From assembly GCA_904419835.1 (NCBI GenBank), contig CAJFTA010000036.1, positions 1-26,699 on the forward strand: a stretch of 26,699 nt of DNA. Direction: 5' to 3'. Each line of letters begins with the position of its first letter. The stretch's first letter is position 1. This stretch comes from an uncultured Pseudoflavonifractor sp. (GTDB lineage: Bacteria > Bacillota > Clostridia > Oscillospirales > Oscillospiraceae). A program made the translations under genes and the position numbers. This document shows, in pieces, positions 6,473 to 15,400 of this stretch. The notes beneath the pieces were generated by a model. The model saw only the letters and a program-made list of their open reading frames with translations. It was not told the DNA's origin and searched no databases.

Positions 6473-9400
6473 ATGAGGATTGAACTGGACGGCCAGTACG
6501 CGGCGGACACATGCCGCAAAATACTGGACTTTTTGAACGAGAGCACCAGCGACCACTATTTCTTTTTTGACCTGAAGGCCGAGCGGGTCTATTTCTCCAA
6601 GAGCATCAGGAAAAATTACCCCCTGATGGAGCATGGGCGGGAGTATGTCACGCCTCAGGAGTGGATCCGGATGGTGTACCCCCAGGATTTGCCCATGCTG
6701 CGGGAGGCCTACGAAAAGCTGCGCGGCGGAGAGCAGCAGGTGCACAGGCTGGAGTACCGGGTGATAAACCGGCGGGGCGATGTGGTCTGGATCAGCAGCC
6801 GGGGCAAGATCCAGCTGGACCGGCAGGGCCGGCCGGCGTGGGTTGTCGGCTGCATCTCTGAGGCGGCCGCCGGCAGCAGGGCCGACGGCCTTACCGGCAT
6901 GCTGGGCATGAACCAGCTCAAGCGGGAGAGCGGAGCGCTGCTGGACGGGGAGCGGGACGGCTTTCTGCTGCTGGTGGGCGTGGACGATCTGAAGTCCATC
7001 AACTTAAAGCGGGGCCGGGAGCACGGCAACGCGGTGCTCCGGCGGGTGGCCGAGGTGCTGGAGGACGCGGCGGCCGGACGGCGGATTTACCGCACCAACG
7101 GCGACTGCTTTGCGGTCAATCTCCCGGACGCCGGCGCCGGGCAGGCCGCGGCGGTGTTCGCCCGGGCCCAGCGGATGCTGGAGGGGCTGTGTACCCTGTC
7201 GGGCGGCTGCGTGCCCTTCCGGGAGTATATGCTGCCCGATGCCGAGACCCTCTATCAGTATGCCGAGAACACCCTGGACCGCGCCAAGGCCCGGGGAAAG
7301 AACCGGCTGATGTTCTTCTCCGCCGGGGACTATGAGAAGGAGATTGCCACCCTGGAGCTGAAGGAGGACCTGACAAAGAGCGTCCGGGAGGGCTTTCAGG
7401 GCTTTTCGCTGTGCTACCAGCCCCAGGTTCGCTCCGGCACCTACCGGCTCTACGGCGCCGAGGCCCTGCTGCGGTACACCTCTCCCCGGCGGGGAAGCGT
7501 GCCGCCGGCTGAGTTTGTGCCCATTCTGGAGCAGAGCAAGCTGATCTGCCCAGTGGGCATCTGGGTGCTGGACACCGCGCTGGCGCAGTGCAGGGCGTGG
7601 CGCAGGCAGGCGCCCGACTTCCATGTGAGCATCAATATGTCCTATACCCAGCTGTGCGAGGAGGACATCGTCCAGAAGGTGCTGGACGCGGTGGACCGGA
7701 GCGGCCTGCCCGGCGACGCGCTGACCCTGGAGATCACCGAGAGCATGCAGCTGCTGGACTATCCCCACATCAACGAGCTGTTTCTCCAGTGGAAGAACAG
7801 CGGCATTGAGATTTCGGTGGACGACTTCGGAACGGGCTATTCCAGCCTGGGGCGGCTGAAGGAGCTGGAGATTGACGAGATCAAGATTGACCGCTGCTTT
7901 GTCAACAATATCCAGCACAGTGTGTACAACTACCGCCTGCTGAGCAATATGCTGGAGCTGGCCGACAGCTGCCAGATCCGGGTGTGCTGCGAGGGCGTGG
8001 AGACCGAGGACGAGCTGGCGGCCCTGGAGGAACTCCATCCCGCGCTGCTTCAGGGGTTCCTCTTCTCCAAACCCTGCGCGCCCCGTGAGCTGGAGGAGCG
8101 CTACCTCCGGCCGGACAGCCCGCGCTACCGGGCGCGGGTGGAGCGGGAGAACGCCTACCGCAGCCAGATCCACACGTCGGACATCGCCTCGGCCGTGGAC
8201 TGGTCGGAGGACGAGCTGGCCAAGGTGATTCTGGAGGCGGAGAACGACATCTTTTACATCAGCGACATGGACACCTATGAGCTGTACTACGTCAATCCGG
8301 CCGGGCAGCGCATGATGGGCCTGCGGGACTACCGGGGCCGGAAGTGCTACAAGGCCCTCCAGGGCCTGGACGAGCCCTGCCCCTTCTGCACCAATCACGT
8401 CCTGAAGCGGGAGAGCTTTTATATCTGGGACAGGCAGAACGAGTACTGCGGGCGGCACTTCCTGCTCAAGGACAAGATGATTACCCATCAGGGGAAGCGG
8501 CTGCGGATGGAGGTGGCGCTGGACATCACCAAGCACGAGGTGGTCAGCCGCGGCACCCAGGAGCGCCTGATGTTCGCCAGGAAGATTGCCGGCTACACCA
8601 GAACCCTCTCGGAGTACGCCGACTACGGCGAGGCGGTCAACCGGGTGCTGGCCTCGGTGGGCGAGTTCTATCAGGCGGACCGGGCCTATCTCTTTACGCC
8701 CAGCCCGCAGCGGGAGGGCTGCTGGGACAACGCCTTCGAGTGGTGCGCGCCCAACGTGACGCCCCAGGCCGGAAACCTGCAGAACGTTCCGCCCCATGTG
8801 CTGGAGCGGTGGATGGACCTCTTTGACCGCGACCGGTCCGTGGTCATACTCAACCTGGACACCCTGCGCAGGGAGAGCCCGGAGGAGTGGCGGGTTCTGG
8901 ACGCCCAGGGCGTTTCCCGGCTGATTGCCGTGCCTGTGCGGGACAGGGGCAGGACCATTGCCTTCATCGGCGTGGACAACCCCCGCTGCTCCATCCATGA
9001 CGACGCCCAGATCCGGGTGCTGTCCAGCTTCCTGCTGGGCCGCATCCACCAGGAGCGCAGGGAGAGCCGCTACCGGGAGCTGCTCCGGGCCGACTGCCGC
9101 GACGTCTTTGAGGCGCTGGGGCTGGGGATGTGGATCATTCGCTTTGACCGGGAGGGAACCTGCCGCGAGATGGTGGCTGACGACACCATGCTCCGACTTC
9201 TGGGCGTCTCCGGCGCCTCCGGCGCGGAGGAGTGCTACCAGTTCTGGTACAGCAGGGTCAACGACGGCTACCGGCGCTATGTGGACGAGTCAATGCGGGC
9301 CATGACCCGCTCGGAGCGGCCCGTCCAGCTGGAGTACAGCTGGCGGCATCCCCAGCGGGGGGACGTGCTGGTGCGCTGCACCGGCATGGGGTTCCGGGAC

Positions 9401-10417
9401 GAGAACGGCATGATCTGCCTGAAGGGCTGCCACCGCATTGTCAACGACATGGAGCGGCCCAAGCTGGCGCCCGAGTCCTGTGTTGGGATGATGGAGCTGG
9501 AGTATATGCGCATGCGCAAGTTCTACCACACCATGCTCTCCGAGACCATCGCCTACGCGGAGGTGGACCTGGAGAGCGGCCAGCTCAAGTCCGTGGGCGG
9601 CCTGTGGCGGGTCTACCGGCAGGACTGCCGCCGGAGCTCCCGACATTTTATCCAGGTGCTGGAGCAGCAGCTGGCGTCCGCGCTGTCCGGGGAGGACCTG
9701 GCGCGGCTCAGGCGCTACCGGGACCCGGCCGTATGGAACGAGATGCTGGCCCGGGGCGAGGCCAGCAGCCGCTTCTGCTACCGCCGTCCCGTGGGAGAGA
9801 CCCTCCGCTGGGTGGAGCTGACCATCTATCTCTTCCGGGAGGACACCACCCGGAACGCATACGCCCTTATCTACCTCAAGGACGTCAACGCCGAAAAGGA
9901 GCGGGAGTTCGCCCAGGCCCAGGCGGCTGACCGGGACCCGCTGACCGGCCTGTACAACCGCACCGCCTTTGAACGGGAGGTGAAGCGGTGTGTGGGTGAG
10001 TGCGGGCAGAGCCTCTGCGGTGTGCTGATGATAATGGACATCGACAATTTCAAGCAGATCAACGACAAAATGGGCCACCTGGAGGGGGACAGGGCCCTCC
10101 AGGCCGTGGCCGGGGTGCTCACCTCCACCTTCCGGCAGGAGGATCTGGTGGGCCGCCTGGGGGGAGACGAGTTCCTGGTGTTCATCAAGGGAGGCATCCG
10201 CCGGGAGCGGCTGGAGCAGCGGGTGGCAAGCCTGCTGGACGCGCTGGCACACACGCCCGGCCCTGCCGTTACCGGCAGCATCGGCCTGACCTATGTGTGC
10301 GGTCTGGACTTTGCATATGACGACTGCCTGAGGCGGGCCGATCTGGCGCTGTACCAGAGCAAGCGGCAGGGCAAAAACCGCTTCCGGTTCTATGAGGACC
10401 CTGGCGGACTGCCCTGA
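6473..10417 (+). CDS. Large c-di-GMP turnover protein: PAS, degenerate GGDEF, EAL, PAS, GAF, PAS, PAS-like, GGDEF
   Basis: The 1314-residue cytosolic protein has no clear membrane segment. Order: PAS (about 20-135); GGDEF-like domain whose signature is NGDCF (about 138-282); EAL phosphodiesterase domain (about 305-545); Cys-containing PAS (about 580-695, with KCYKALQGLDEPCPFC); GAF (about 700-860); PAS (about 875-990); a further PAS-like region (about 1012-1142); and GGDEF cyclase domain (about 1150-1310). The EAL domain keeps the family motifs EALLR, INMS, EITES, DDFGTGYSSL, KIDR, EGVET and QGFLFSKP. The last domain has GGDEF, preceded by RQED five residues upstream, matching the RxxD product-inhibition site. 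Both breakdown and synthesis of c-di-GMP look possible, gated by several sensors. ATG 6473 has GAGGT at 6464-6468; ATG 6455, in frame, has no such site. Confidence 0.88.
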   Translation: MRIELDGQYAADTCRKILDFLNESTSDHYFFFDLKAERVYFSKSIRKNYPLMEHGREYVTPQEWIRMVYPQDLPMLREAYEKLRGGEQQVHRLEYRVINRRGDVVWISSRGKIQLDRQGRPAWVVGCISEAAAGSRADGLTGMLGMNQLKRESGALLDGERDGFLLLVGVDDLKSINLKRGREHGNAVLRRVAEVLEDAAAGRRIYRTNGDCFAVNLPDAGAGQAAAVFARAQRMLEGLCTLSGGCVPFREYMLPDAETLYQYAENTLDRAKARGKNRLMFFSAGDYEKEIATLELKEDLTKSVREGFQGFSLCYQPQVRSGTYRLYGAEALLRYTSPRRGSVPPAEFVPILEQSKLICPVGIWVLDTALAQCRAWRRQAPDFHVSINMSYTQLCEEDIVQKVLDAVDRSGLPGDALTLEITESMQLLDYPHINELFLQWKNSGIEISVDDFGTGYSSLGRLKELEIDEIKIDRCFVNNIQHSVYNYRLLSNMLELADSCQIRVCCEGVETEDELAALEELHPALLQGFLFSKPCAPRELEERYLRPDSPRYRARVERENAYRSQIHTSDIASAVDWSEDELAKVILEAENDIFYISDMDTYELYYVNPAGQRMMGLRDYRGRKCYKALQGLDEPCPFCTNHVLKRESFYIWDRQNEYCGRHFLLKDKMITHQGKRLRMEVALDITKHEVVSRGTQERLMFARKIAGYTRTLSEYADYGEAVNRVLASVGEFYQADRAYLFTPSPQREGCWDNAFEWCAPNVTPQAGNLQNVPPHVLERWMDLFDRDRSVVILNLDTLRRESPEEWRVLDAQGVSRLIAVPVRDRGRTIAFIGVDNPRCSIHDDAQIRVLSSFLLGRIHQERRESRYRELLRADCRDVFEALGLGMWIIRFDREGTCREMVADDTMLRLLGVSGASGAEECYQFWYSRVNDGYRRYVDESMRAMTRSERPVQLEYSWRHPQRGDVLVRCTGMGFRDENGMICLKGCHRIVNDMERPKLAPESCVGMMELEYMRMRKFYHTMLSETIAYAEVDLESGQLKSVGGLWRVYRQDCRRSSRHFIQVLEQQLASALSGEDLARLRRYRDPAVWNEMLARGEASSRFCYRRPVGETLRWVELTIYLFREDTTRNAYALIYLKDVNAEKEREFAQAQAADRDPLTGLYNRTAFEREVKRCVGECGQSLCGVLMIMDIDNFKQINDKMGHLEGDRALQAVAGVLTSTFRQEDLVGRLGGDEFLVFIKGGIRRERLEQRVASLLDALAHTPGPAVTGSIGLTYVCGLDFAYDDCLRRADLALYQSKRQGKNRFRFYEDPGGLP

Positions 10418-10461
10418 GGAGGGCGGCAAAACAGCGGCCTGTCAAACCAAGGTTCAGCGTG

Positions 10462-10531
10462 CCTCAGCGTGTCGAAAAACCTCCCAGAAGGGGAAGCCTC
10501 GCAGAGTTCCGTCATCCGCAGATGACGGAAT
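10462..10531 (+). repeat. Copy A of a 70-bp repeated intergenic block
   Basis: These 70 bases are identical to 18927-18996. They begin CCTCAGCGTGTCGAAAAAC and end with a small hairpin, TTCCGTCATC CGCA GATGACGGAA. The 16-mer CAGCGTGTCGAAAAAC recurs a third time on the minus strand at 21805-21820. Confidence 0.9.
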
Positions 10532-10641
10532 GAAATGACACTTCTCATGAAATTTTTCCGACAATTTCCTCAGAAATCGAGGTAAAAATTTCATGAAGCT
10601 CCTTCGAAAAAGTGGCGGAAGCCACTTCTTCGACAGCCTGA

Positions 10642-10678
10642 GCGGCCTGCCAAACCAAGTTTGGCAGGCCGCTGTTTT
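10642..10678 (+). terminator. Terminator of the GGDEF/EAL gene
   Basis: A perfect 14-bp stem (10642-10655 with 10659-10672) has a CAA loop and is followed by TGTTTTAT. It forms the right end of the intergenic repeat element. The left end at 10428-10447 could pair with the same 3' arm, giving two competing folds. Confidence 0.85.
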
Positions 10679-10821
10679 ATATCTCTCCCGCCTGTGGAGA
10701 GGCGCCTTCTGGCGAATGCTCCTTCCTGAGAACATTTCCCCGGCCGTTTCCTCAGCATCGGGCATAGTCTACATAATGCGAACAAGGCAGCCAGCCGGGC
10801 CTGGCAGAAAAGATGTAAAAA

Positions 10822-10839
10822 TAACCTTTATAAAGGTTA
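10822..10839. promoter_or_regulatory. 18-bp perfect palindrome, probable operator
   Basis: TAACCTTTATAAAGGTTA is perfectly palindromic and ends 12 bases upstream of the -35 box of the lipoprotein gene promoter. Its length and position suit a dimeric regulator acting as activator or as a repressor upstream of the promoter. No regulator gene is adjacent, so the partner is unknown. Confidence 0.5.
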
Positions 10840-10851
10840 AGGCGGCCTATA

Positions 10852-10879
10852 TTGATTTTACATAATCCGGGCCTATAAT
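10852..10879 (+). promoter_or_regulatory. Promoter of the small lipoprotein gene
   Basis: TTGATT (10852-10857), a 16-base spacer and a consensus TATAAT (10874-10879) lie about 57 bases before the start codon. The leader contains a short GC inverted repeat (CTCCCCGGACCGGGGGG, around 10889-10906). Confidence 0.65.
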
Positions 10880-10936
10880 AGGGCACAGCTCCCCGGACCG
10901 GGGGGACAGACATACAGACAGAAGGGAATGTTTTCC

Positions 10937-11266
10937 ATGAAACGAATTGCTGCAATCCTGCTGAGCGCCGCGCTGCTGCTCTCCCTGGCCGCCTGTAAAA
11001 AGGGGGAGTCCCCCAATACCAGCCAGCCCAAGACCACGGAGGCCGGCGCGGAGACGGCAAAGGAGAAGACCGTCAGCGGGGTCATCAACCGGCTGGGGAA
11101 TTTTATGGTTTTGCTGACAGATACCGGAGAGTACCAGACCTTTGATTTTGACAAGGAGCTGGACCCCAGCAGCTTTTCCGAGGGCGACAGGGTGCAGGTG
11201 ACCTACACCGGCGTTATGGGGGACGAGAGCTCCACCCCTGTAGCCGTCGTCATTATGAAGGAGTAA
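10937..11266 (+). CDS. Small secreted lipoprotein of unknown function
   Basis: The 109-residue protein starts MKRIAAILLSAALLLSLAAC, a lipoprotein signal peptide with lipobox LAAC, so the mature protein would be anchored at Cys20 on the outer face of the membrane. A short polar linker (KKGESPNTSQPKTTEAGAE) leads to about 65 residues rich in beta strand, with VSGVINRLGNFMVLLTDTGEYQTFDF and EGDRVQVTYTG. This looks like a small OB-like or beta-barrel domain, but I recognise no family. ATG 10937 is preceded at nine bases by GAAGGGA; the ATG at 10928 abuts that site. The gene is monocistronic, with its own promoter, an upstream palindrome and a strong terminator. Confidence 0.75.
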   Translation: MKRIAAILLSAALLLSLAACKKGESPNTSQPKTTEAGAETAKEKTVSGVINRLGNFMVLLTDTGEYQTFDFDKELDPSSFSEGDRVQVTYTGVMGDESSTPVAVVIMKE

Positions 11267-11277
11267 TCCAACACAGG

Positions 11278-11319
11278 GCAAAACGGGAGACACGCCCCAT
11301 GGCGTGTCTCCCGTTTTGC
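11278..11319 (+). terminator. Strong terminator after the lipoprotein gene
   Basis: A perfect 19-bp stem (11278-11296 with 11301-11319) has a CCAT loop. The stem itself contains AAAA on the left and TTTT on the right, so it could act in both directions. Confidence 0.85.
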
Positions 11320-11744
11320 TCAGGGCGGCATTTGACCAGGCCGCAGACAGCGCGATAAAGAAAACCGCAGCCTGGTGCGGCGTTTTCCAAACCGACTGTC
11401 TGTCTGGCCGGCGGCGCTTTTACGCCAAGGTTTTCGCCAGAGGTGAAAACCTTGGCGCAGGGGCGGCTCTGCCGACCCCGAGCATTCAAATACCGAAGGG
11501 TGGATCCGCCCTTTGGGCGGCGGAACCCAAAACAAAAGGACATTGCAACAGTATGGGTGATACGGCGTTCAGGCTCGCACCCAATACAAAATCGAAGCCC
11601 AGCGCAGCGCCTCTAAACCGGCTATCTGGAGCGCATTTGCACTCCGTTCTTTACCTATTCCTGATTCCCTCTTACTTCTTCCCTCCAAAAATCCCGAGAA
11701 CAAGGTGGAGATAAGGAAGAAGGAATAGTGAAGAAGAAAAAAGT
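11320..11744. other. Non-coding stretch with hairpins
   Basis: No reading frame here is convincing. Two inverted repeats stand out: CGCCAAGGTTTTC (11423-11435) with its exact complement at 11445-11457, and a CCGCCC TTT GGGCGG hairpin near 11509-11523 flanked by GGGT and ACCC that extend it. The AT-rich part around 11655-11745 holds purine-rich and pyrimidine-rich runs that partly mirror each other. They may be decayed repeat elements; no function is assigned. Confidence 0.5.
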
Positions 11745-11778
11745 AAAAATCCCGAACGCATTTGCATTCGGGATTTTT
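11745..11778 (-). terminator. Terminator of tRNA-Leu
   Basis: On the minus strand the tRNA 3' end runs straight into a stem of about 15 bp (11764-11778 with 11745-11759), built around ATCCCGAATGC and its near complement with one G-T pair. TTTTTACTTTTTTC follows. The last A of the encoded CCA is also the first base of the stem. Confidence 0.85.
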
Positions 11779-11864
11779 GGTACCGGTGGTGGGGCTCGAA
11801 CCCACACGGTGTCACCACCGGCGGATTTTGAATCCGCTACGTCTACCAATTCCATCACACCGGC
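11778..11864 (-). tRNA. tRNA-Leu (anticodon CAA)
   Basis: The 87-base minus-strand gene folds as a class II tRNA. Parts are the acceptor GCCGGTG with CACCGGT, a D arm with AATTGGTAGAC, an anticodon stem GCGGA/TCCGC with loop TTCAAAA (anticodon CAA, reading UUG), a long variable arm GGTG GTGA CACC, and a T arm GTGGG TTCGAGC CCCAC. The discriminator is A and CCA is encoded. The first pair is G1-U72 rather than the usual G-C. Promoter and terminator are both clear, so it is transcribed alone. Confidence 0.95.
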
Positions 11865-11911
11865 GTACGAGAGAAGAAGCCGGGGGCCAGCCCCCAACTG
11901 CGTTGGTCCAT

Positions 11912-11940
11912 ATTATACAGGAAATTCATCGTCATTTCAA
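11912..11940 (-). promoter_or_regulatory. Promoter of tRNA-Leu
   Basis: On the minus strand TTGAAA (11935-11940) and a consensus TATAAT (11912-11917) are 17 bases apart and end 47 bases before the tRNA 5' end. A GGGGG/CCCCC hairpin (around 11882-11895) lies in the 5' leader. Confidence 0.8.
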
Positions 11941-12383
11941 GGAGAAGTTTGGGAGATGATGCAAACCTCTGTAGGAGTACAATACATATTGGACAGATGA
12001 AGAAATCTAATTTTCGCACCCTTCCTGCCGCATCGCTGTCAGAAATTCCTCATGTCATGGCCGGATATGGCAGGCAGTACGGGAGCAATTGTCCGGCGCA
12101 GCTTATCCTTCCAGCTTGCGCCGCGTCTCCCCTTGGATCACGCTGCATGAGGAAAGACGGCAGATAAGAAGGGAGATATATTGAATCAAGGACGCCATCT
12201 GGCAAAGCGAACTACAGAGCTGTCTACGGAAAGTCCTGCCGTGAAGTCAAGACAAATGCTTTGATGAAATATGCTCTTCGTCCTGGTGTGCACAGCAATG
12301 CATTTTTGTTCGGAAAACATAGAATATCCACTTGATTTATCCATATTCCTATAATTTTTAGGAATAAATTTTGCCTTAGGCCA
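11941..12383. other. Gene-poor upstream region of the surface protein
   Basis: No supported gene is seen. A 27-codon frame starting at TTG 12181, with GAAGGGAG just upstream and ending at 12264, could be a short peptide but has no recognisable features. A TTCCTA/TAGGAA hairpin lies at about 12348-12366 in an AT-rich segment. Confidence 0.4.
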
Positions 12384-12411
12384 TTAAAAAAGTCTTCTGG
12401 TATGTTATACT
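12384..12411 (+). promoter_or_regulatory. Candidate promoter of the surface protein gene
   Basis: TTAAAA (12384-12389), 16 bases, then TATACT (12406-12411), about 37 bases before the start. The -35 box is weak. Confidence 0.45.
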
Positions 12412-12448
12412 GCTTTATAAGAAATACCAATAAAGGGAGGCAGAAGAT

Positions 12449-15400
12449 ATGAAACACTGGACACGTTTCCTCGCTGCTGTTCTGGTGGCAGCGCTGTTCA
12501 TGAACCAGCCAGGCGGGACGGTGCTTGCCGGCGCGGTGGAGGAAACCGCCGCCGGGAAGTGGGCGGCCCGTGACACAGAAGCCGCCGTGGAATCGCGTTT
12601 GGAAGAATCTGCTGACCGATCGACAGAGAAACAGTATTGGTATGACGATACGGAGGTCTCCATTACGTTTGATCCGGAGACGGGGACGATTACGGCCTTC
12701 GACGACCCGAGCGGATATCTGGCCGAGCATGAAATCTTAATACCGGAATCGCTCGACGGCGTGGAGGTTGTGGCAATCGGGGACGGCGTATTCGCCAACA
12801 ATACATCTTTGACAATTATTGGCGGGTACCCGAAGATAGATTGGGAGTATCCGGGCGCATTGTGCCTGCCGGAAGGAATCAGAGAATTTGGAGAAAGGAC
12901 TTTTTATAACTGCGAAAATCTTTTGGTTCTAAGCCTGCCCGATAATTCGCAGCTTACAACAATCGGCGACTCTGCCTTTGAAAACTGTACAAAATTACTT
13001 AGCGCATTTCTGTGTTACGCGTCTGGACTGCAAGCAATCGGTAACCGGGCGTTTGCAAATTGCGAGAGCATGGACTTCGTCCGCTTTGCCTACGAGCTGC
13101 AGACCTTGGGGGAGGGGGCCTTCAGCGGCTGTTCCTCTTTGCCAATCGCATATCTGCCGGACGGCATGACGTCCATCCCGGACGCGCTGTTTGACGGATG
13201 TTCCGCGATGGAATGGCTGCGCCTTCCGGAGACGGTCACGCACATCGGCGATAACGCCCTGCGGGACTGCTCGTCCCTGAAATACTACGTTTTGGGCCAG
13301 ACCGAAGGCTTTGGCCTGACCATTGATCCGGCGACAGACTTCCGGCTGCCCTCCGCTTTGGAGAGCATAGGGACGTGCGCCTTTCAGAACTGCGGCGCAT
13401 TGGCAACGCTTACCTTCCCGGAGACGATGCAGTCGATCGGCAGTAACGCGTTTTCAGATTGTGAAAGCTTAAGCAGAGCGGAGATCTATGCGCCCAATGT
13501 GGAGATTCAGAATGGCGCTTTCGGCAACGCCCCCGCAGATTTCACCATCTGCGGCTATGTAAACAGCACCGCATATACCTATGCAATGCAAAATAACATT
13601 CATTTTGAGTATTTCCTGGAAGATCCGGTGGGTACCCGCACACTGTCCGTCGCCGTACGGGCCGGCGGTCAGCCCATCACTGACGGCTTCACCGTCCGCT
13701 GGTACGAGGACGGCAGAGAAGCGCCTCTGCCTGTCACGGGCACAACGCTCTACAACGCCGAGACGGAGAAAACTTATATGTTCGAGGTCGTCCTGGGTGA
13801 TGAGCTGGCCGCGCAGTACCGGCAGCCTGCCCGCCAGATAATCGAACCAGGCGAGGAAGACGCCGCTGTTACGGTAACACTGGAGCCCGCCGCAGTGCTG
13901 ACGCTGACCGGCAGTGTGCAGGACAGCACCGGCGCGCCGGTGCCCAATGCGGCCGTAACAGTTATTCAAGCCGGAGGGGAGGAAGCGGTCACCGTCAGCG
14001 CGGAGGACGGCGGCTTCTCCGTCCAGATCCCCCCGGCCCAGGCCCAGATCAAAATTTCTGCCCAGGGCTATTACTCCAAGCAGTTTTCCATCTTCCCGGC
14101 CAGTGATGCCAAGGCGTACGCACTGGGTGCGGTGGCGCTGTATGAGACAGTGGCCGACCGCATCGTGCTGGAGGTGACGGTCCGGCACGCCGCAGCGGAA
14201 GGGGAACCGATGCAGACCAGTCAGCTGTACGACATGGACGGGCTGGAATTTACCCTGACCGGCGCGGATAACCGGCCGATCTCCGGCTTTGAGGTGCAGG
14301 GGACTGCGATCATATTCCAGCCGGACGCGGTGGAGGCCAACGAAAAGCTCTCCATCTCGGCTTACGACCGGGAAGGCCGCTACGAAAGCGCCGAAGCAGC
14401 GGCGACCCTGAATGAGGACAAGATCGGCAGCGTGCAGCTTGAATTGGTTGAAAACGGCCATTTTGTGCTCGGCGAGATGAACACGGACGCGGCGCGGCTG
14501 CTCATCTTCGGCCAGGACGGCGCGCTGCTGCGCAGCATGGACGCCTATCCCGGCATGCAGAGCGGGCCGATGCAGGCTGGCAGCTATACCATGGTGTTCC
14601 TGGAGAAGAACAGCATGCTGCCCAGCGCGGCGAATCTGGACATGCTGGATGCTTTGGGGGTGGAATATGCCAGAAGCAGGGTGGAGATCGCGGCGGTTGA
14701 AGTCGCCCGGCTGACCAATATCAACGTGCCTGCCTTGGAGCTGGGCGCGCTTCTCCGCACGGAGGAGGGCACCGGCCTGACCGTCAGCACGCAGTCCCCC
14801 GCGCTGGGCACACAGTTCTACCTGCGGGCAGACTACGAATTGTCCGATCCCGCGGCATCGCAGGCGGACTGCCTGCAATTGGGCCTGCCGGAAGGCGTCT
14901 CGCTTGTAAACGGCCGGATCTTTCTGAATGGAGAGGCTGTGTCTTATACGGAGGATGCGGCGTCCGGCGTGCTGTCCGTCCCCCTCAACGGGCAGGCGGG
15001 AGGCTCAGTGATCGCTTGCTGTACCGCGACCGAAGCAGGGGAACACGATGTCAACGCCTACCTCCGTTTCCATGACGGCGCCGTACAGCCTATCGGCACA
15101 GTGCGCCTGACAGCGGGCGGGGCGGAATTCGATCTGCCGAGAAAAACGGCGGGCCGGTCGGTTACAATTACCGGCACCGCGCTGCCGCACAGCACGGTGA
15201 CCATCTATGACAACGGGGAGAAGCTGGAGACGGAGCGGCCGATCACCGCAAATGCCCTTGGAAGCTGGTCTGCCAAGGTTGCGCTCCATCAGGATCCGGA
15301 CACCGACTACGCCTACCACAAGATCCATGCCGTCATACAGTCCGGGGACGTCACCGTCCAAACGGAAAGCAAACTGCTGACCTATGACGCGGCAAGCTGT

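Larger units (their letters stand above)
10428..10678. repeat. 251-bp intergenic repeat element with 20-bp inverted ends
   Basis: The first 20 bases (10428-10447) and last 20 bases (10659-10678) are inverted complements with one mismatch. Inside are the 70-bp shared block (10462-10531), an 11-bp inverted pair (ATGAAATTTTT near 10547 with AAAAATTTCAT near 10584), and a 7-bp hairpin (AAGTGGC GGAA GCCACTT, near 10610-10627). No coding potential is seen. It starts 10 bases after the GGDEF/EAL gene and also supplies that gene's terminator, so it resembles a MITE-like or REP-like insertion into, or growth from, a terminator. Confidence 0.6.

Noticed and set aside
7004..9049. 681-codon minus-strand frame inside the c-di-GMP gene
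   Set aside because: Antisense shadow of the plus-strand gene, which has clear PAS, EAL and GAF motifs there.
12181..12264. 27-codon peptide frame with TTG start and GAAGGGAG upstream
   Set aside because: Too short, no recognisable feature and a non-ATG start; kept only as a note in the gap description.
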